Below, one piece after another: positions 11,824 to 23,466 of a stretch of 64,000 nt of DNA. Origin of the DNA: Dipteris shenzhenensis (taxonomy: Eukaryota; Polypodiophyta; Polypodiopsida; Gleicheniales); NCBI GenBank assembly GCA_047967505.1, contig CM106541.1; one strand, written 5' to 3'. The stretch's first letter is position 1; each line of letters starts with the position of its first letter. The notes under the pieces were generated by a model. The model did not search any database. It was not told the DNA's origin and was given only the letters and a program-made list of their open reading frames with translations. The translations under genes were made by a program, and so were the position numbers.

Positions 11824-11860
11824 GAGAGTGTGCAAGACAGAGAGAGGGGAGAGATGAAAA
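11060..11860. repeat. GA-rich microsatellite block with a (GT)n run
   Basis: Nearly continuous (GA)n and (GGGAGA)n variants, including more than 25 GA units around 11404-11466 and (TG)n at 11780-11813. The long open frames in this stretch are Ser/Leu or Arg/Glu low-complexity artefacts. The following 11870-12180 is purine-rich without a recognisable gene. Confidence 0.9.
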
Positions 11861-12689
11861 TCTAGCATGAGGGAGGGAGTGGGAGAGAGTATGAGAGAGA
11901 GGGAGAGTCTAGTGAGAATGAAAGAGATTCAAAATCTTACCAATGAGGTCCTAGGAGAAAGGAGTGTGTGATGATCAAGGAGGGAGTTTGGAGGAGAGAG
12001 GTTTTGATGGAGGGATGTGGGAGCTACCATCAATGAGGGATTTTAGAGGAGAGATAGTGAAGGAGATTAGAGACAACAATGGATATAGGAGTCGAGGCGA
12101 CAATCAAGGAAGGAGATTAGAGGCTACGAAAGAGAAGATAGGAATGACTAAATGTAAATGTATGGAAACTTGAAAACAAAACTATGTACTTGGTGTGTGA
12201 AAAGACAAACTTGTGGAAACTTGAATTTCAAATTTCTCACCTTTTTTAAAATTTAAAATGAGTTTGACTAACATTTTCAATTTACTAGTTTAGTTTCTCA
12301 AATGAAACTTACAATATAGTTTTAAAAAAATGTATTTTGTGTTGGAATATAGAAAGTACAATTTCAAATTTCTCACCTTTTTGAAAATTTTAAATTAGTT
12401 TAGCTTAGTTTAATTTCTCTCCTTTTAGGGAGAATTAAAAATTTTTGAACTACGTAAATTTTGCATTTTTTATTTTAAGCCTTATTTTCTAAATTTTACG
12501 TTTAAAGTTTTATATTTTTTATGAAGTTAAATTTTAATTTATTTAAATTTTGAATTTTGTGATTCAAACTAATAAGAATTAAGAGTTTAGATTAATAAGA
12601 ATTTACTTTGTCAAAATTTAAACTTCTTATTAATGTGAATTTTAAATTCTTATTAGTTTTAAGTAAAATTAATTTGAATGAAAAAAGGG

Positions 12690-13410
12690 TTTAGGGGTTA
12701 GGTTTTAGGATTTAATGTTTGGGGGTTGGCGTTTAAGGTTTGGGGATTGGAGGTTTAGGGTTTTGCATTTAGGGTTTGGATGTTACGTTTAGGGTTTAGG
12801 GTTTGGGGGTTAAAGGTTTGGGTTTAGGGTTTAGGGTTTAGGGTTTAGGGTTTAGGGTTTAGTGTTTTGGGTATTGGGTTTAGGGTTTAGGGCTTAGAAG
12901 GCCAAGATTAAGGCTTAGGTTTTAGGGATTAGGGTTTAGGGATGATAGTTTGGGAGTATAGGGTTTGGGGGGGTGGTTTAGGGTTTGGGGGTTAGGGTTT
13001 AAGGTTTAGGATTTGGGGGGTTTGGTTTAGGGTTTAGGGGTTAGGGTTTAAGGTTTAGGGTTTAGCATTTGGGGGTATAGGGCTTAAGGGTATAGGGTTT
13101 AGGGTTTAGGGTTAAGTTGTTAGGGTTTAGGGTTTAGGGGTCTGGGTTTAGGGTTTAGGGTTTATGGGTTAGGGTTTAGGGTTTCAGGGTTTGGGAGCTA
13201 GGGTCTAGGATTTTGGGTTTTGGGTTTTGGATTTAGGGATAAGAATTTAGGGTTTAGGGTTTGGGGTTTAGGGTTTAGGCTTTATTGTTTGGTGGTTAGG
13301 GTTTAGGGTTTGGGGGTTTGTATGGTTTAGGGTTTATGGGTTTGGGATTAGAAGGCTAGGATAAGGGTTTAGGGTTAAGGGTTTGGAGTTAGGATTTAGG
13401 GTTTGCAATC
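12690..13410. repeat. degenerate interstitial telomere-like array (TTTAGGG)n
   Basis: About 700 bp dominated by TTTAGGG and near variants (TTTGGGG, TTAGGGT), with at least six near-exact units in a row around 12825-12865. Plant-type telomere sequence inside a chromosome arm can come from a fusion, from telomere repair, or from local slippage. The many point changes suggest it is old. Confidence 0.85.
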
Positions 13411-13891
13411 AATTTCACTTTTTGGTTTCATAAATTCAAATTTAAATTTATTGAGATTTTAAGTTCTTATTCATGTGAATGTTAAATTCACATGAGTTGT
13501 AAGTAAATTAGTTTTTGTAAATAAAAATATTATCTCATTTTTTTAATTGTTTATCTCAATTGTAATTGTCTTTTGAAACTCACAACCTAAGCATATTGAA
13601 AAGAACAATGGAAAAGAAATTATTTCTTGCTTTTATTCGCTTCGACGGTTGGTATAGTCTAGATTAGCATAGATTAGTTTATCCTTAGAGGAGAGAACTC
13701 CAAAAAAACCAATCAAACCCATGCTCAAAATTTCCTGACTAGCTCCTAGTCATAGTTAATCCAATCGTTCACATGCGGTTTCACACTCACAACAACCCTA
13801 CCATTTAAGCAACGATCAAGTTTTTAAAACTTTCAAGATCGTTGGAAGTTATATCAGTGGATAGGACATATTATAGTTGTATTAGGTGTGG

Positions 13892-13899
13892 GAGTGGAC
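13892..13899. repeat. target-site duplication, MITE copy 1 (left)
   Basis: GAGTGGAC is repeated exactly at 14146-14153, flanking the MITE; an 8-bp duplication. Confidence 0.85.
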
Positions 13900-14145
13900 C
13901 TCGGTGGGGTCGCTCATCATATGTAACCCTATCACGTGAGTTTAATAGAAGGATATTTTTAATTTCTAAAATTTACAAAAGTTAATGTACATAAGGGGGT
14001 ATTTAAAACAATTTTGGAAAAAATTTATAGATTTGTACAGAAAAAGGGTACATCTTATTAATGAAAAACTTAGAAATAAGGGATTTTAGAAATAGGCCTT
14101 GAACGCATGCGATATAGAGGGTTTATACATAGTGACCCCCCCGAG
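13900..14145 (+). mobile_element. MITE copy 1, 246 bp, 8-bp TSD
   Basis: Terminal inverted repeats begin with a CTCGGKGGGGTCRCT-type sequence at one end and CTCGGGGGGGTCACT at the other. The interior is AT-rich and non-coding, with conserved CACGTGAG and TTGAACGC next to the ends. It matches copies at 17298-17544 and 36776-37022 along the full length. The 8-bp TSD fits the hAT superfamily best, though the terminal bases are not typical; the family assignment is inferred. Confidence 0.85.
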
Positions 14146-14473
14146 GAGTGGACAGAGTAGATTATATTGCACTTGTATTAGATAAACTTCAGATTTGTAT
14201 CCGATTGTACTTTATTTCATTTTACACTATCCACAAGTTCATTGTAAATCCTTCTTTTTTTTTCCACATTTATGCATGTATCTAAGCCTTGTAAAGCTTT
14301 TTAGGCTATTCCCAAAGCATGAAATTAACACTTATACCATTGGGGAGAATGAAAACTTGAGGTGTATCAATGGGACTCATTGTACTTTTGATTTATCAAA
14401 GTAATTGTAGTTTTCATGCAAAAGTATTATATTATTTGTACCTAAAATTTTTTGTTATGCTTTAATATAGCAT

Positions 14474-16340
14474 CGATGGATCTTGAGGCTACAACATTTA
14501 TCAATGGTATGACATTGAAGTACAATGGAAGAGTTTATGCTGCAAAGGGCTTCACAAATTGAACCATTGTTGTTGACACCACAAAGAAAACATGGTTCTT
14601 GGTACTAAGAAAAGGCAATCTCAGTCTAGTGATGACAAAGAGAGAGATGGAGAAAGATGAGCAAGCATCAGATGAGCAACATATTATTTCTTCTTTCAAA
14701 GAAAGATGCAATGCACTTTGTGATGCCACCTCCAAAAGCACCTAGATAACCCTTGAATACTTTCAGGGTGCCATAGAACAAGGTTTAACTTCATTCGAGG
14801 GACCTAAAGTACAAGGATCCACACATGATACACCTAAGGTGCAAGAATCCACACATGAGAAAGGAAAGGATGAGACATGCCATGTAAACCTGGTTCAGGT
14901 AATACAAATGAGAGAGGAACTGGAGTGGATGAGATAGAACATATAGTGCTGGATGAGGGTGTACACGTGGATGCTTACAAGGGATCTACATGTGAGATAG
15001 GAATTGAATTGGCTGAGACACAACATGCATCAGATGCAATGCACTTTGTGATGCCACCTCCAAAAGCACCTAGATAACCCTTGAATACTTTTAGGGTGCC
15101 ATAGAACAAGATTCAACTTCATTCGAGGGACCTAAAGTATAAGGATCCACACATGAGACACCTAAGCTGCAAGAATCCACACATGAGAAAGGAAAGGATG
15201 AGACACGCCATGCAGACCTGGTTCAGGGTAATACAAATGAGAGATGAACTAGATTGGATGAAATAGAACATATAGCATTGGATGAGGGTGTACATGTGGA
15301 TGCTTATTACAAGGGATCTACATGTGAGACAAGAACTGAATTGGTTGAGACACAACATGCATCAGATGAGACGAGACATGCACATGCATCTCTCATTCAT
15401 GGTATTACTCACTTAGATGGTGTAATGCATGAAGTTGATGGGATAACAGAACAAGTGCAGCCCTTGAGTATACTTGAAGTGGAGGAAATAGAAGAAGAAG
15501 TAGGGTGATCTAGAGCAGTTTAGATAGAGACCCAAAAAAATAAACCTCGACGTCAAATGCAAAAGATGAGTACTTCACAAGCTACAGTTCCAAGTCCTAT
15601 GATAGCTACAAGTACTCAAAAAAGAGGTCGTTCATCTACAAAGAAAGGGCGAAGAAGAGAAGAGGAAGAACACGAAGAGGATGCGGAGGGTCTTGAAATG
15701 GACACATATTCAGAAGCAAAAATGTTGTCAATGAAGAACCTAAATCCTCGATTGAATGAGATAGTGAGTGATAGATGAGGATCCTAGATACATATAGGGC
15801 CAGAAGACTTATGTTGTGCATGCTTCAATGGTGGTGAAAGCAAGCGTCTTCACCAATAGCAGGACCTTAGATACAAACTATGCTGAAAAGATTTTTCAAG
15901 CTTTGATTAATGGGAAAAAACTAGTTGTTTCAAATTTGGTAATCTATCCAAGGGCATATTGGCCAGTCAAAGGAGATTGTAGTCAATCCATCCCTCTCAA
16001 GCAGCCTCAATATTTTGAGATGGAATTCGCTAAGTTCGTCAAAAAACAAGTTCCCTCACTTCAGGAAGGACAAAGTTCAGTGAATGATCTAGAAAGACAT
16101 ATAAAGGATGCCAAGAGAAATTTCTTAGCTCAATGCACATTTGAGGCAATAGATGGTCAGCACTATGCCTATGCTTGTACTGAGCATTCTAGAGGGGCAT
16201 ACAACAAAAAAGAAATTACTTATGACACCGTCATGAATGTGCCTCAATTCCACTACTATTCTACAAGAATTTGTATCTTCAAGAAAAAGAAAAAATATTT
16301 GATTGAGTCAGAAAGACTTAATCATGACATTCATGCACTA
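14474..16340 (+). pseudogene. decayed N-terminal copy of the C48-associated transposon gene
   Basis: The coding-like region begins near MDLEATTFINGMTL and carries several stops. The last 0.8 kb is homologous to the minus-strand gene at 25.1-26.27 kb. Shared peptide motifs, in order, are VMPPP, MQKxST, KNLNxxLNE, xxFTNS, FHYY and ICIF, and YLIESERLNH. The best open part (15816-16340) codes for about 175 residues. An acidic-basic coiled stretch (15650-15780, RRREEEEHEEDAE) has its counterpart in the other copy. The copy stops at a copia LTR, so its C48 protease part is missing. Function is unknown; similar large proteins in plants are carried by DNA transposons. Confidence 0.6.
14705..15367 (+). 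repeat. ~328-bp tandem duplication inside the decayed gene
   Basis: GATGCAATGCACTTTGTGAT occurs at 14705 and again at 15033, and the following ~328 bp are repeated with small changes up to CATCAGATGAGAC near 15367. The reading frame is broken in both units. Confidence 0.85.
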
Positions 16341-16573
16341 TGAAAGATCACTTCTATTAAGAAAAACAAGAAGAGAGATATAAGAAGCAACCAGGAGGGA
16401 GCAACAGTCTCCTCCACAATCAGCTCATATTTTCCCCACACAATACAATTGGACACTGCTAAGGTCACACCCATACATAGTAGATAAGAACTAACTATGG
16501 TTGAGTCAGTGTGACTCACCTTATTCACCTACTCACACAACAGGAACAATAATGGAGAGCTTGATTCCCAACA
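16341..16573 (-). mobile_element. 3' LTR of truncated copia element (233 bp)
   Basis: Read on the minus strand it begins TGTTGGGAATC, typical of plant copia LTRs, and ends with CA at 16341. It directly follows the RNase H part. It sits against the last codons of the decayed C48-associated gene, so the retroelement inserted into or next to that gene. Confidence 0.65.
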
Positions 16574-16619
16574 CTGCCCTTAAAGAACAAGTAGCGAGCA
16601 TAACACCAAGTAGCTCTCT

Positions 16620-18770
16620 AAATCATGTAAACTTATCTCTACCCAATGACTTGGTAAAGATATCTGCAACGTGATCTTCAATCTTCACATGTATGAGATC
16701 AATCTTCTTTGATAACACCATCTCTCTGATGAAATGGTAGTGTACCTCAATATGCTTAGTTCTAGAATGATAAACCAGATTACTTGCCAACTGCACACTA
16801 CTCAACTTATCACAATAAAGTTTGACTGGTTTTTCCACATGCAGTCCCAAATCCTACAAAAGCTTTTGAAGCCAAGCCATCTCACATGTAGCCAATGCTA
16901 CACCTCTGTACTCTGCTTCCGTACTAGATAATGCCACTGTGGGTTGTTTTTTACTACTCCAACTCACCACTGCACTACCAAGGCTGAATGCATAACCACT
17001 GGTGGATCTCCTATCATAGGCACATCCTGCCTAATCTGCATCTGTGTATCCAACTAGTTCTATATCGTTTCCATACTCATAAAAGAGTCCATACTGATAT
17101 GTTGCCTTGACATAGCACATAATCCTTCTCACTGCATCCAAGTGAGGCTTCCGTGGCTTTTGCATAAACTGACTGATGAGTCCGACAACATATGCCAAAT
17201 CAGGCCTAGTGATTGTCAAATATATCAAGCTGCCAACCATCTGCCTATACATGGTAATGTCCTCAATCTCAGCTCCAGAATGAGCCATCATCTTCAACTC
17301 GGGGGGGTCACTATGTATAAACCCTCTATATCACGTGCGTTCAAGGCCTATATTTAAAGTCCCTTATCTGTAAAAAATTTCATTAATAAAATGTACCCCT
17401 TTTCTATACAAATCTGTAAATTTTTTCCAAAACTATTTTAAATAGTCCCTTATGTATATTTATTTCTGTAAATTTTAGAAATAAAAAAAATCCTTCTGTT
17501 GAACTCACGTGATAGGGTTACATATGATGAGTGACCCCCCCGAGATCTTCAAGTTTTGATCCAAGGGAATATCCATTGGTTTGCAATCCTTCATGCCAAA
17601 CCTCTCCAGCATAATCAAGGCATACTGCCTCTGCATAAGCCAAATGCCATCAGATGTTCTCAACACCTCTATGCCAAGAAAGAACTTCAAGTCCCCTAGA
17701 TCCTTCATATCAAACTCCATTTTCAACTTGCTCTTAATTTCAGCAATGCCATCATCATCACTACCAGTCAGAATCAGACCATCAACATAAATCACAATCA
17801 CAACATATCCAGCAATTGTCTTCTTTGTGAACAATGAATGATCAGCCTTCCCAACTACAAAACCAAGCTCCTGCATGTATCTACTGATCCTTTCATTCCA
17901 TGCTCTAGGTGCTTGCTTCAGCCCATAGAGAGCTTTCTTCAACCTGCAAACATAGTTGGGATAGTCAAGGTGCACATAACCCTCGTGCTGAACCATGTAG
18001 ACTTCCTCCAATAAGTCACCATTTAGGAAAGCATTCTTGACATCCATTTGCTGCAATTTCCAGCCATTTGCAGCGGCCAATGCTATGATAGTTCTCACAC
18101 TTGCCATCTTGGGAACAAGGCTGAAAGTTTCCTCATAATCTAGCCCATACAACTGTGCATACCCTTTGGCAACCAGCCTTGCTTTATACCTTTCCACTGA
18201 TCCATCAGACTTGCATTTTACTTTGTAGACCCATTTGCAACCAATAGGATTCTTTCCTTCAGGCAACTCCACCAAATCCCAAGTCTGATTAGTGGCAAGG
18301 GCATCCATCTTCTCATCCATGGCATTCCGCCACTGACCATGTTGCATAGCCTCACCAAAGATAGTTGGCTCAATATGTCCCATAACTTTTGTCATATATG
18401 CATAATGCCGACTAGCATAACCATTATAAGTTAACCTATCAACAGGATACCTAACTCTCTGTGACCTTCTCACCGGAGTGCCTGACTCTCCTCATTCATG
18501 AGGAGGTATGTACCTGCTTCCCTTGACTTCAGGTGTAGACATAGATGGTATACCCAACTCACTATCCAAATTGTCACTACATGACGACAATCATAGCCAC
18601 AATTTGATGGCCCAGGGACATCATTTTCAGCTTGCAAAAGCACCTCAACAACCTTGGCTTTCCCTTTATCTCTCCCCCTCACTGACATAGCAGTGTCAGT
18701 GGAATTGCGTAACCTACAAGACCAAGGATTCACTGTAGTAGAACCAGTAGATGTAGGCAACAACTATTTC
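16620..18770 (-). pseudogene. Ty1/copia pol fragment: RT and RNase H, split by a MITE
   Basis: The minus strand encodes the copia RT (18473 to about 17550: KNPIGCKWVYKVK, ARLVAKGY, QMDVKNAFLNGDL, CRLKKALYGLKQAPRAW) and then RNase H (17290 to 16630: MVGSLIYL, TRPDLAY, STEAEYR-like motif near 16.9 kb, HYHFIREM, HVADIFTKSLG). The RT catalytic box reads YVDG instead of YVDD, so one metal-binding Asp is lost. A 247-bp MITE (17298-17544) separates the RT tail from the RNase H start. Stops at about 17031 and 16.86 kb and a stop near 18.49 kb add further damage. The integrase, protease and Gag parts are absent: the homology stops near 18.77 kb in the linker before RT. Confidence 0.9.
17298..17544 (-). 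mobile_element. MITE copy 2, 247 bp, inserted in copia pol
   Basis: Same family as copies 1 and 3, in the opposite orientation. It starts CTCGGGGGGGTCACT and ends in the inverse complement. It is flanked by exact 8-bp duplications ATCTTCAA (17290-17297 and 17545-17552). Removing the element plus one TSD copy rejoins the RT tail (QNLK) to the RNase H side (MMAHSG) in one frame, which shows the insertion point precisely. Confidence 0.95.
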
Positions 18771-18839
18771 ATTAATTTTGGACTAGTGCACTGTCCAAAT
18801 TTGTTTTGTGAGATAATTTTGGATAAAGCATTTCAAAAA

Positions 18840-19320
18840 AAGAGGCTCTTATAAAACAAAACTTTGAGTTAAAAAGTAAGATTTTAAAAAAGCAAATTAG
18901 AAAAAATGACGTGACATGTTATTAAAACTAGAGTACATTAAAAAAAGAGGACTTCATGTTGTTAAAAGAGACAAAAAGTAAGATTTTAAAAAATCGAATT
19001 AGAAAAAAGACTAGAGTACATTTAAAAAACTAGAGTACATTTAAAAAAAAGCATGACACATTTGTACAAGAAGTAGATCATATAACTCAAAGCCATATGG
19101 TGTTAAAAAACACCTTCCATTAGCTCAGCCTAGAAGATGTCATCTTTGTCTCTCTTGTCTATTACAACTTTACATTAGAGAACTAAAAAGTCTTTGTGGA
19201 ACTGTAGTTTCATTTCTTGTCTATTACAGTTACTTTAGAAAACACATAAGTCTATGGAATTAAATTTCATAGTTACTTTAAATTTCTATGGAATTAAATT
19301 TCCATCACTTGACTATAAAG
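18840..19320. other. AT-rich non-coding stretch with a ~105-bp duplication
   Basis: AAGTAAGATTTTAAAAAA and ACTAGAGTACATT each recur within 18860-19050. I see no gene. Confidence 0.5.
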
Positions 19321-19323
19321 TCA

Positions 19324-19590
19324 TTAGAGAGAGCATATGTCCTCGAAAGTTCCTACTATGGCATTGGCTTCATGAAAACAAGTAGACTTTAAACTTGCAG
19401 GCCATGCGTAACCAGGGCTGGCATCGCAAATCTCCTCACAGACTCTCCTCACAACTTGTTTCGAATCTTCCGCCGACTTGTAAGCATTCAACAACTCTTC
19501 TTTTCTTTCTTGGCTTTCCTCATCTTCACCATTTTTTTCAATACAGCTTCTAGCCCCGCGAGGGATGCACAGTGAGCTGCCCCTCCTTCA
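19324..19590 (-). pseudogene. unidentified coding relic, C-terminal part
   Basis: An open minus-strand frame of about 85 codons ends with a stop at 19324-19326. The peptide is charged and looks real: a stretch ERKEELLNAYKSAED predicted helical, then VVRRVCEEICDASPGYAW and a C-terminal FEDICSL. No start codon or upstream exon is evident. It lies downstream of the second C48 domain on the same strand and could be its last exon or an unrelated relic. I do not recognise the family. Confidence 0.35.
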
Positions 19591-20109
19591 AGAGTGAGAA
19601 AGTGAGGGAAGATGTAAAGTGAAAGATGAATACAAGTTAATCAGAAGGACTAGGATGTAAGAAATAAAAGAGTGTTTGTGGAAGGACTACGATGGAAGAT
19701 TACAAGTGCACTAAGGCACGATGTGTTTGCTATGATAAGGATAAGGGTTGGAATAAAGTGAGAGAAGCATTGGAAATGCTCTACTTTAAGTGAGTGGAGA
19801 TTGTCCAACTGAATAAAATTTTGCAGAGCATTGGGAATGCTGTACTTTAAGTGAGTGGAGCATTGGGAATTGATACTTTGCCATGAAATATATTACAAAT
19901 ATTACATCATCACATATTCATATCAAAATTCTCATCACAGAAGGTTATATTTCCTAATAATCACATCATCACACATTCATATCATAAAATTGTGTGCATG
20001 AAATAAATATATAAATATCATGACTAAATGCCACTTAAGTAATAAGTCAGAAATTGGTGTATAATCAACAAAAACTACATCATGATGCATACATTGCAAC
20101 AAGTAAATG

Positions 20110-21000
20110 TCAACCATAATATTCATGGAGTAAACAACATGGTATCTCAAAAATTTGACCAAGTACCAAAAAGCAATTGTAGCCCACCCTCCATCCACAA
20201 TTATAAATGTGGCTATTCTCTTGATGTGATACTTGACATGTTATATACTCTATTTGTTGTGCCAAGTCACATTGCCGCATTACTATGTCGATAGCACCTA
20301 CTAACTTTCGAGCTGATCTACACATCAAAACATATAACAACAGTGAATATGTGCATTGCATATCAATCTACATGTCAAGAAGTGACAACAAGTGTAGTCT
20401 ATACTTACTCTAACACAGTGCCATGGATGGATGTCATTGAGTTGGCAAAGAAGCACTTCTTCGCAAAGATGTCCATGACTACCAGACTCCAATGTGAGCT
20501 GCATTATTAATAAAGAATAATTACTATGTTTGAGACAATTCTAGCAATGCAATAGAAAAAACAAGTATGGTTTGATGATTACTTCTCATAATATGCTGTA
20601 AAAATAACTCGTGCGTCATTCATAGGAACGTGCTTCAACCACTTGCAAACATCCTCTATGGTTTCTTCTTTGTTGCTAAGCACTTCCGAAATACGAGGAT
20701 CGAGCATATATGAAACGCTTTGTATATTTTGTGGAAAATTTTCTATAACATTACTATATTTAAAAAAAAAGTATTAGCTTCTTGGGTTTAATCAAAATAA
20801 GCAAAGTATAAAGCCAAGCAAAAGGCTGCATCAAACCTGAGGATGGTTGTAATGACTTTGACATTAACCTCTTTCTTAGGATTCAAGAGGATTGAAATCT
20901 CTTCTTCACCAAATTCAAAAAAATGAGGTTGTCGAATTAACAACATAGCGTTGAATGAACTTCCAATCTGCTCCAATAGATTCATATTTTCATGACTCAT
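20110..21000 (-). pseudogene. Ulp1/C48-like cysteine protease domain, copy B
   Basis: Three separated blocks on the minus strand match the order of a C48 (Ulp1/SENP) protease. The first is an N-terminal region (21000-20830: FFEFGEEEISILLNP, TILRF). The second (about 20700-20440) has VSYMLDPRISEVL, DVCKWLKHV, then SSHWSLVV with the catalytic His and an FFANSM motif in the position of the catalytic Asp. The third (about 20330-20130) has NCGWRVGYN with the Cys. The oxyanion Gln is not clearly kept in the degraded block before NCG. C48 enzymes cut SUMO or related modifiers; plant DNA transposons often carry such domains. Introns or breaks separate the blocks. It is a tandem duplicate of copy A. 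Confidence 0.55.
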
Positions 21001-21069
21001 CTTATTGAGAGAGTAGTCTACATCGTATTCTTCTTCACTTGCTATGTCTTCTACATCCTCCTTCTGCTA

Positions 21070-21450
21070 TAAAAATATAAAAAAGTTATGTGATGTACAC
21101 ATCCCAAATAAAGGCTTAAACAAGCAGATAAGGTTTCATACATGCTTTCATTAGAGTGAGTCTCTCCTCCGCTTGGAGCAAAAATTTAAAAAGTAAGGTT
21201 TCATACATGCTTTCATTAGAGTGATTCTCTCCTCCTCTTGGAGGAAAAATTTAAAAAGTTATGAGATTTACACATCCCAAATAAAAATAAAGGTTTAAAT
21301 AATCATAGAAGTATAAAGATAGCATGCTTTCATTAGACTCAGTCTCTTCTCCTCTTGGAGGAAAATATAAAAAAGTTATGAGATTTACACATCCCAATTA
21401 AAGGCTTGAACAAGCATACAAGTATAAAGATAAGGTTTTATACATGCTGC
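21070..21450. repeat. ~115-bp tandem repeats between the C48 copies
   Basis: About four imperfect units contain CATGCTTTCATTAGA, CTCTCCTCCTCTTGGAG and AAAAAGTTATGAGATTTACAC. They lie between the two protease domains, in what may be an intron. Confidence 0.7.
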
Positions 21451-22661
21451 AATGTAGTCATATTTTCAGGTTGTTTCCCAATGGTAGCAATTAGACGCTG
21501 AATACTCTCAGCCCCAAATGCTAGCAGATTGGCTTCTATATATGATTCCATTTTGACTGGTAACTCCAAATCAAAAATCTCTCTAAGAAACAACATGCAA
21601 TTGTAGGCAACTCTCCACCCACAGCTGTGCCCATCTTTTTGCTCCACTGGCAGACGTCTTTTGAATTCTACTTGGTCTTGTTGCTCCGTGGTTGTTCTGA
21701 CAGCAGATACTAGCCGATATGCAGCACTGTCCATCATGACATATTAAATATATTAATATGTCATGATCATAAGATACAAAATAAGAAAGTATCAAAAATA
21801 TTAAGAGAATAATTACCTTGGGGAGCTGGCATGATAGCCTTCCATTGAATTCACAAACCACAAACGGTTAAGTTCAAGGTCCCAGATGATCAAACTCCAA
21901 TGTGAGCTACACGACCAGAATAAAAATGATTATTGTTTTACACAAACTTGCCAAAGATATAGTAAAAATAAGGTTAGAGTTGATACTTATGCCTCATGAT
22001 AAGGCATAAAGATGACTCGCACCCCATCTAAATTCAAAGGGCTTAACCAGGTACAAACATCTTCTATAGTCTTTTGAGGAGAGCTAAGAATAGAAGAAAG
22101 GAGAGCATCAAGCATGTAGACACGATGCTGCACTGCACTAGGAAGCTAAGAAATAACTACACTGCACCAAGAAATAAACAAACGTTAGCTCATAGAATTG
22201 ATTTGCATTCTACACTAGGAAACTATATATAACTACACTGTAAATAAATAAACAAATGTTAGCTCATTGAAGTAGCAACAAATAAACAAATGTTACCTGA
22301 GAATGGCCAAGATAACATTGTCATTAACCTCTTTTAAAGGATTGGAGAGGATTGAAACCTCCTCTCTACCAAAGCTCAAATACTGAGGTTCTCGTTTCAA
22401 AATGATCCTAACTTCAAATGAGCTCTCCATTTTATCCAATGCAGCTAAATTTGCAGAATGGGTCTCTGTCATAGCTTGTATTCTATGTTTGGGGTCATTC
22501 TGCTTTTCCATGGTGTCTTTAAAGCTCTTGTGCTCATGGGATTCTTCAATCAAATTTAGAGGTGGTTGCATTGTTGAAGTAGAAGGGAGTGCCTCCATAT
22601 TGACTTCATCCATTTCTTCTCCCTCTATTGACTGTAAACAAATATGAGAGATTAGATTCAT
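21430..22661 (-). pseudogene. Ulp1/C48-like cysteine protease domain, copy A
   Basis: The layout matches copy B. First is an N-terminal block (22661-22293: SSFEVRIILKREP, FGREEVSILSNP, ILAILR). Next is a middle block (about 22130-21830: VYMLDALLSSIL, DVCTWLSPL, VIFMPYHEA, SSHWSLIIWDLE and LWFVNSMEG). Last is the catalytic-Cys block (21737-21438: VEQKDGHSCGWRVAYNCMLF). His, Gln and Cys of the C48 catalytic set are in place; the usual Asp in FxDSM is Asn (FVNSM). In Ulp1 proteases the order His-Asp-Gln-Cys releases SUMO-like modifiers. Blocks are separated by AT-rich sequence that may be introns. This copy is better kept than copy B. Whether it is expressed cannot be seen. Confidence 0.6.
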
Positions 22662-22735
22662 TATCTTTAAATTTAAATCTTATTTAAAGAATTGTATTTA
22701 GTTGAGAAATAGAGAGTTCATAGCGCTAAGTATTA

Positions 22736-23466
22736 TCATAGTGGCCTTTTTTCATAACCCTGCGAGCCATAATTATCAAAGAAGGCATCATCATGTTTGT
22801 CTTCATCCACCAACCTCTCTCTGAACGGGTCATGTAAGTCCATCTTTTCATCATCATCAAATGGGACATTATGATCTTCAAGGTAATCATCCATCTCATT
22901 AGTGTCCTTGTGGTCTATCTCTTTTTCATAGCCTGTGGTTAGATCTGCTTGAAGCTGCAAATAAGCCATGAAATGCTTATTTTCAATAATATTTGTGGAG
23001 TTGCCTTTTCTGAGGAGATCCTCAAATAAATATCCCATCCTGCACAAGGTGACCTCCCAACCTACCGGTAGCAAATTCTCCATCATGGTAAGCAAGAGAC
23101 TCCCACTTTTTGTAGGACTTCCATAGTTGTTTTTTTGATAATGTATGGACCTGGGAATATCTTGCTCTTCTAGCATCAATCTCAAATTATTTGAATTCCC
23201 TCTTATGTTCTTTTGTAAGGAGTGATCAGGGTTGGGACTCCGCATACACAAAAAGAATGATTCAAGAGATTAAATCGCTATGCCACATTCTCTCTTGCCT
23301 CTCTTTGCTGCATAAACACCACTATAGATCTTCAAATCTGATGAATATGCTCGCTCTAGAGTAACCTGCATGGCTTCTTTGTCTTTTTTATCAACAAAAA
23401 TGACAATGTTGCAAATTACCACTTTGCTAATGGTGGTATATACTATTCTATCAATGAAGTTATGGA
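22736..23466 (-). pseudogene. middle part of C48-associated gene, downstream of palindrome insertion
   Basis: The minus-strand frame from 23251 to 22736 codes for about 171 residues with no recognised domain. It is rich in acidic residues near the end (DDYLEDHNVPFDDDEKMDL). The frame between 23460 and 23260 (VHNFIDRIVYTT, VVICNIVIFVDKKDKEAM) continues the peptide that stops at the palindromic element. It is part of the same minus-strand locus as the C48 domains. Confidence 0.45.

Larger units (their letters stand above)
13735..14430 (+). mobile_element. copia-like 5' leader/LTR relic
   Basis: This stretch shares ordered motifs with the 5' regions at 59.56-59.93 kb (plus) and 31.70-32.06 kb (minus): a CTAGTTCC-like start, CACATGCGGTTTC, CATTGTAAATCCTT, GCCTTGTAAAGC and GGCTATTC. 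A 246-bp MITE interrupts it. It leads into the decayed coding region at 14474, but that region lacks the Gag start found after the other two copies. Confidence 0.45.

Noticed and set aside
11015-11868. Open frames of up to 242 codons
   Set aside because: They consist of Ser-Leu or Arg-Glu dipeptides from the GA microsatellite.
13900-14145. MITE family as CACTA-derived
   Set aside because: The ends contain TCACT, but the element termini are CTCGGGGGGG and the target duplication is 8 bp, not the 3 bp of CACTA elements.
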